DNA of 8,504 nucleotides from JBBDMC01 sp964441935 (GTDB lineage Bacteria; Pseudomonadota; Alphaproteobacteria; Rhizobiales; Kaistiaceae), in contig CAYTXI010000109.1 in the NCBI GenBank assembly GCA_964441935.1, forward strand, positions 1 to 8,504, read 5' to 3'. The notes below the pieces were generated by a model. It did no database searches. It was not told the DNA's origin and saw only the letters and a program-made list of their open reading frames with translations. The translations under genes were made by a program, and so were the position numbers. Of the stretch, positions 5,596 to 8,504 are shown piece by piece; the first letter of the stretch is position 1; each line of letters begins with the position of its first letter.

Positions 5596-6216
5596 ATGTT
5601 GCGTACTCGTGTACTCGGCGCCAGCGCCGCCGCCGTGCTTGCCGGCTCCGGCGCCGCGATGGCCGCCGATTTCCCGGTCTATGATGCAGGGCCGCCGGCC
5701 CCCGGTCCGCTCTACAGTTCTGCGCCCGCGCTTTCGTGGACCGGCCCCTACGTCGGCGTGACCGGCGGCTACGGCCGGCAAGGTGGTACTGTCGCCGGCA
5801 ACGGGTGGATCGGCGGCGCCTACGCCGGCGCCAACTTCCAGACCTCCACCAACCTGGTGGTCGGCGTCGAAGGCGACGTCACCGGCACCGGCAAAACCGG
5901 CACCAGCGGTGGCTCCACGGTCAGCAATCCGTGGAACACCACCATCCGCGGCCGTGTCGGCTACGCCGTCAACAGTCTCATGGTTTACGGCACGACCGGT
6001 CTCGCAGTCGGTCGCGTCAAGGCAACAGGTACCACATCCGGAGCTTCCACTCGAGTCGGTTGGACGGCGGGCGCCGGCGTCGAGGCTGCGCTGACGGAGA
6101 AGGTCACCGGACGGCTTGAGTATCGGTACACTACCCTCGGTACGGCAACGCTCACCGGCGGTTCGGTGAGCTACAAGTCGAACGACGTAATGGCCGGCAT
6201 CGGCTTCAAGTTCTGA
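5596..6216 (+). CDS. Small outer-membrane beta-barrel protein, Omp25/Omp31 (RopB-like) type
   Basis: Exported 206-residue protein. Residues 1-23 form a signal peptide (MLRTRVLG, hydrophobic core, AMA cleavage site before ADF). A short proline-rich linker (24-45) precedes an 8-stranded-barrel-type domain with the usual alternating pattern: LSWTGPYVGVTGGYG (46-60), VVGVEGDV (88-95), IRGRVGYAV (117-125), GWTAGAGVEAALTEKVTGRL (155-174) and LEYRYTTLG (174-182). The C-terminus GIGFKF ends in phenylalanine, the assembly signal recognised by the Bam machinery. There is no OmpA peptidoglycan-binding domain. Start choice: ATG at 5596 has AGGAGA (5584-5589) 6 nt upstream and begins the signal peptide directly; an ATG at 5512 would add 28 residues ahead of it. 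It is monocistronic, followed by a strong hairpin. The family is confident; the exact role (structural Omp versus heme-binding Omp31-like) is open. Confidence 0.9.
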   Translation: MLRTRVLGASAAAVLAGSGAAMAADFPVYDAGPPAPGPLYSSAPALSWTGPYVGVTGGYGRQGGTVAGNGWIGGAYAGANFQTSTNLVVGVEGDVTGTGKTGTSGGSTVSNPWNTTIRGRVGYAVNSLMVYGTTGLAVGRVKATGTTSGASTRVGWTAGAGVEAALTEKVTGRLEYRYTTLGTATLTGGSVSYKSNDVMAGIGFKF

Positions 6217-6235
6217 ACTGCCACTCCCTCCACGC

Positions 6236-6270
6236 GCCCCGCCGCGGACTTCCCCGCGGCGGGGCAATTT
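6236..6270 (+). terminator. Rho-independent-type terminator of the outer-membrane protein gene
   Basis: A perfect 12-bp GC-rich stem, 6236-6247 with 6254-6265, has a 6-nt loop (ACTTCC) and is followed by AATTTCG. It begins 19 bp after the omp stop codon. The T tract is short, so termination may be partial. The stem is symmetrical and may also affect transcripts arriving from the convergent gene. Confidence 0.85.
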
Positions 6271-6386
6271 CGTCGTGCTTCAGCTGCGCCGCGACGGTCG
6301 CCGGGCTGAGCGGGCGCGGCGGGTCGGAGGGGCAATGCCGCGGTCGGCCACGGCCAACGCGATTGCGGCCGCGGCAATGGCGCCGA

Positions 6387-6830
6387 TCAGGGACGAATGG
6401 ACCGGCACCGGGCGTCGTAGACGCGCCACGGATCATACCCGGAAAGGCACGACTCGACGTTCCAGCCAATAGAGAACGTGCCGAGCTTCGGGCCCTCGAT
6501 CAGGTAGACCACCTCGGTTGAGCTGCCGTTCGACAGCCACGCCCGGCCGCCACAATAGCGCCGGTCGACGAGCCCCGGACCACCCACCTTGAGAGCACGT
6601 TGGCTGACGCCGTCGATGTGCTCGATCCGCAGCCCGCTCAGCATGACGTGCGCGTCGTGGTAGGCGAATTTCTCCGAAATGCGTTCCAGCACCGGTGCCG
6701 CACCGCAATCTGGCAGCGCGCCGTAGGCGTAGCCGGAAGCGGGCGGTGGTGCGGTTCTACCATAGTCGGCTGCGCTCGCCGCTCCGCTCATGACCGCGCA
6801 TAACACAAAACCCGTGAGGATGCGGAGCAT
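6387..6830 (-). CDS. Exported four-cysteine protein of unknown function
   Basis: I do not assign a function. The 147-residue reading starts at ATG 6830 with GGGAG about 9 nt upstream and begins with a clean signal peptide (MLRILTGFVLCAVMSGAASA, cleavage before ADYG); an ATG at 6881 would only add 17 residues in front of it. A proline-rich linker (28-40) follows, then a compact domain with Cys42, Cys93, Cys128 and Cys142, suited to two disulfides in the periplasm. Notable segments are VLERISEKFAYHD (47-59), RRYCGGRAWLSNG (90-102), VVYLIEGPKLGTFSIGWNVE (107-126) and SGYDPWRVYDARCRSIRP at the end. From memory, this layout (CGGRAWLSNG, Y-x-IE, GW-x-V-x-xC, G-x-DPWR-x-YD) resembles a conserved hypothetical family of Hyphomicrobiales, but I could not search. 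It is convergent with the outer-membrane protein gene. Confidence 0.85.
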   Translation of the reverse strand: MLRILTGFVLCAVMSGAASAADYGRTAPPPASGYAYGALPDCGAAPVLERISEKFAYHDAHVMLSGLRIEHIDGVSQRALKVGGPGLVDRRYCGGRAWLSNGSSTEVVYLIEGPKLGTFSIGWNVESCLSGYDPWRVYDARCRSIRP

Positions 6831-6885
6831 CGGCCGAATCTCCCGCGTTGGCGTCCGCGCCGACCATGCGATGACCGCCATGCCC

Positions 6886-6892
6886 GGTCAAG
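6886..6892 (-). promoter_or_regulatory. CTTGACC, candidate -35 of the minus-strand exported protein gene
   Basis: The minus strand reads CTTGACC, matching the alphaproteobacterial -35 consensus CTTGAC. A 17-bp spacer leads to CATGGT (6863-6868), a poor -10. The predicted start near 6856 would leave a 26-nt leader before ATG 6830, supporting the shorter start. Confidence 0.35.
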
Positions 6893-6918
6893 GCGCGCCG
6901 CGCCGGCGGTGGTGTCGT

Positions 6919-6925
6919 CTTGACG
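6919..6925 (+). promoter_or_regulatory. CTTGACG, candidate -35 of the plus-strand exported protein gene
   Basis: CTTGACG matches the -35 consensus. The best -10 at 17-18 bp is CACTTT-like (6944-6949), which is weak. The predicted leader is about 30 nt. It lies 26 bp from and points away from the CTTGACC on the other strand, giving a back-to-back promoter arrangement around the GGCGCGCC palindrome at 6892-6899. Confidence 0.35.
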
Positions 6926-6984
6926 GACGCCTGTCTGGTTCAGCACTTTTCCGGAATCGAGTGGCAGGCAACGGGGATTCGCTA

Positions 6985-7299
6985 ATGGTGCGTCTGAATC
7001 ATGAGCGGCTGATGGCGCTGGTCGGGCTGCTCGGCGGCCTCGCCGGGGCCCTTACGGCAGGAACGGTTGTGGGCGCCGAATCGCGCGAAAAGGTGCGCCT
7101 CGACCTACTGGACACCTGCGTCTACGACCAATGGAAGAAGCAGACGGCCAAGGACGCGATCGTCGAAAACTGCAAGTGCGCCGCCGAGGCCGCCGCCGGC
7201 GAGTTCTCCGACGATCAGGTAGCCGACTTCAACGGCCAACTGACACGAAGCGAGATGCCGCTGTGGCAGGAGGCGTTCGCCGAGTGCTTCCGGTCGTGA
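6985..7299 (+). CDS. Small exported four-cysteine protein of unknown function
   Basis: I do not assign a function. The 104-residue protein starts at ATG 6985 with GGGGA 7 nt upstream. The N-terminus (MVRLNHERLM, then a hydrophobic run LVGLLGGLAGALTAGTVVGA) looks like a signal peptide cleaved near 31. The mature part is about 73 residues, mostly charged and probably helical, with Cys45 (LDTCVYDQWKK), Cys63 and Cys65 (ENCKCAAEAA) and Cys101 (AFAECFRS). Two disulfides are possible; the CKC pair is too tight for a thioredoxin-like CxxC and too short for a c-type heme motif CxxCH. A downstream ATG at 7012 is possible but would remove the positive start of the signal peptide. It is divergent from the other exported four-cysteine gene and convergent with purN (13 bp gap). 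Confidence 0.8.
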   Translation: MVRLNHERLMALVGLLGGLAGALTAGTVVGAESREKVRLDLLDTCVYDQWKKQTAKDAIVENCKCAAEAAAGEFSDDQVADFNGQLTRSEMPLWQEAFAECFRS

Positions 7300-7312
7300 T
7301 CCGGCTTGCTGC

Positions 7313-7972
7313 CTAAAGGAACGCTGGGGACGTCAGCATCCCCGGAGCCTCGTCCGGCGTGAGACCCTCGATAACCACCCGCTCGTCGACCACGCGGGCC
7401 CGGCCCGCCGCAACCAGCGCCAGCGCCTGCGGGTAGAGCCGGTGCTCGGCCGCAAGCACCCGCGCGGCGAGCGTCACAGCCGTATCGCCGGCGAGCACCG
7501 GCACCGCCGCCTGGGCGATGATCGGCCCGTCGTCCATGGTGGCGCGGACGAAATGGACGGTGCAGCCGGTGAGCTTGACCCCAGCCTCGATGGCGCGGAT
7601 GTGAGTATTGAGGCCCTGGAAGGCGGGCAGCAGCGACGGGTGGATGTTAATGATCCGGTCGCGCCAGCGCTCCACGAATTCCTCCGACAACAGGCGCATG
7701 AATCCGGCGAGGCACACGAGCTCCGCGCCAGCGTCGTTGAGTGAGGCTTCGATCGCCGTTTCGAAGGCGTGGCGGTCGGGCTGGCCCCTGGCGTCGACCA
7801 CGTCGGTCGCGACGCCCGCCGCGCGCGCGCGTTCGAGGCCCGCCGCGGTTGGGTTGCTCGACACGACTCGGGCGATTTCGGCCGGATAGTCGGGCGCGCA
7901 CGCCGCCGAGATCAGCGCCGCCATGTTGCTGCCGCGACCTGAGATGAGCACGCCGACGCGCCGTCTCGTCAT
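7313..7972 (-). CDS. purN: Phosphoribosylglycinamide formyltransferase (formyl-tetrahydrofolate-dependent)
   Basis: Transfers the formyl group of 10-formyl-tetrahydrofolate to GAR, giving FGAR, the third step of de novo purine synthesis. The protein has 219 residues. VGVLISGRGSNMAAL (6-20) is the phosphate-binding loop. The catalytic set is Asn109 and His111 in INIHPSLLP and Asp147 in TMDDGP; the His-Asp spacing of 36 equals His108-Asp144 of E. coli PurN. FQGLNTH (118-124) and GCTVHFV (136-142) are conserved. The start is the ATG at 7972, which shares ATGA with the purM stop; a GTG at 7981 would add three residues but ignores that overlap. The ribosome-binding site is weak, consistent with coupling to purM. 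The identification is firm. Confidence 0.97.
   Translation of the reverse strand: MTRRRVGVLISGRGSNMAALISAACAPDYPAEIARVVSSNPTAAGLERARAAGVATDVVDARGQPDRHAFETAIEASLNDAGAELVCLAGFMRLLSEEFVERWRDRIINIHPSLLPAFQGLNTHIRAIEAGVKLTGCTVHFVRATMDDGPIIAQAAVPVLAGDTAVTLAARVLAAEHRLYPQALALVAAGRARVVDERVVIEGLTPDEAPGMLTSPAFL
7324..7345 (-). terminator. Weak hairpin at the purN 3' end
   Basis: A 7-pair stem with one G-U pair (7324-7330 with 7339-7345, 8-nt loop) lies within the last codons of purN. On the purN strand it is followed by CGTTCCTTT. It could attenuate or end the purM-purN transcript just before the convergent gene, but the stem is short and inside coding sequence. Confidence 0.25.
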
Positions 7973-8504
7973 CGCGACCACGCAAGGTCGAGCCTGCCGT
8001 CGAAGGTCACCGGGGCGCCGCTCCGCTCCTCGATGCGGCCGACCTCGACGACGGTCTCGCCCATGGCGGTGAGCGTCGACGCAATGCCAGCGGCATCACG
8101 CGCCGTGGTCACCACCAGCATTCCCGCGCCGCAGTTGAAGGTTCTCAGCATCTCCGTCTCCGAAATGGTGACGAGGCTGGCGAGCCAGCGCATAACCGGT
8201 GGCACCGCGAGCCGCGCGAGGTCGATCCGCGCCGCGGCGCCCGCAGGCAGCACGCGGGCGAGGTTCTCGCCGATGCCGCCGCCGGTGACGTGGGCGAGCG
8301 CCTTAACCGCGCCGGTCGCCCGGATCACCTGCAACAGCGCGCCGACGTAGATGCGTGTGGGTACGAGGAGCGCCGAGCCGAGCGTGTTGCCGCTGTCAAA
8401 GGGTGCCGGCGCGTCGAGGGCGAGGTCCGCGTCCGCGACGATGCGGCGCACCAACGAGAAGCCGTTGGCGTGGAGGCCCGACGAGGCGAGCGCCAGGACG
8501 ACGT
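7969..8504 (-). CDS. purM: Phosphoribosylformylglycinamidine cyclo-ligase, C-terminal 177 residues (5' part outside the window)
   Basis: AIR synthetase closes the imidazole ring of FGAM using ATP, step five of de novo purine synthesis. The frame is open from the window edge. Visible motifs are VVLALASSGLHANGFSLVRR at the start of the fragment, ALAHVTGGGIGENLARVLP in the AIRS C-terminal domain, and EMLRTFNCGAGMLVV, all standard for PurM. The fragment ends DLAWSR with TGA overlapping the purN ATG (ATGA), so purM and purN form one operon. About half of a normal-length PurM of roughly 350 residues is present, and its promoter is not in view. Confidence 0.97.
   Translation of the reverse strand, partial: VVLALASSGLHANGFSLVRRIVADADLALDAPAPFDSGNTLGSALLVPTRIYVGALLQVIRATGAVKALAHVTGGGIGENLARVLPAGAAARIDLARLAVPPVMRWLASLVTISETEMLRTFNCGAGMLVVTTARDAAGIASTLTAMGETVVEVGRIEERSGAPVTFDGRLDLAWSR

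Noticed and set aside
5593..6267. 224-residue minus-strand frame opposite the outer-membrane protein gene
   Set aside because: The plus strand has a signal peptide, barrel motifs, ribosome-binding site and terminator. The antisense frame has none of these.
1..8504. Mobile element, CRISPR array, tRNA or rRNA, defence or phage system
   Set aside because: No transposase or integrase motifs, regularly spaced repeats, cloverleaf sequence or defence domain was seen. Composition appears uniform, and every large gene is housekeeping or an envelope protein.

Overview
This is an ordinary chromosomal, housekeeping stretch of a high-GC alphaproteobacterium, most likely of the order Hyphomicrobiales (Rhizobiales). 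The evidence is the gene order (ndk facing moaE-moaD-pgsA-uvrC-SDR, followed by an Omp25/31-type outer-membrane protein and purN-purM), the protein sequences, and promoter elements of the alphaproteobacterial type (CTTG..-N17-CTATA). I cannot assign a genus. I see no mobile element, CRISPR array, tRNA, rRNA or phage gene.

Layout. 1-427 (minus): N-terminal part of the catalase-peroxidase gene katG, running out of the window at its 3' side. 428-691: 264-bp divergent spacer with a good ndk promoter and an isolated 10-bp palindrome. 692-1114 (plus): ndk. 1121-5310 (minus): a compact five-gene cluster transcribed in the order pteridine-reductase-like SDR, uvrC, pgsA, moaD, moaE. It ends only 6 bp from the end of ndk. 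5311-5595: 285-bp divergent regulatory spacer with a CtrA-type TTAACCAT box, two inverted repeats and a 7-bp-phased TTA run. 5596-6216 (plus): small outer-membrane beta-barrel protein, closed by a strong GC-rich terminator hairpin. 6387-6830 (minus) and 6985-7299 (plus): two divergent genes for exported proteins of unknown function, each with four cysteines outside the signal peptide, sharing a 154-bp spacer with two back-to-back CTTGAC elements. 7313-8504 (minus): purN and the 3' half of purM, coupled by an ATGA overlap.

How the genes work together. KatG detoxifies peroxide, and Ndk balances nucleoside triphosphates. In the central cluster, MoaD and MoaE form molybdopterin synthase, PgsA commits CDP-diacylglycerol to phosphatidylglycerol, UvrC makes the two incisions of nucleotide excision repair, and the SDR carries the residues of pterin reductases (PTR1/FolM) rather than those of a classical SDR. 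PurM and PurN perform steps 5 and 3 of de novo purine synthesis.

The points most worth a second look are the PTR1/FolM-type catalytic set of the SDR at the head of a moaDE-containing cluster, the CtrA-like box in front of it, the near-leaderless uvrC promoter, and the divergent pair of four-cysteine exported proteins. I found no clearly new biological system.
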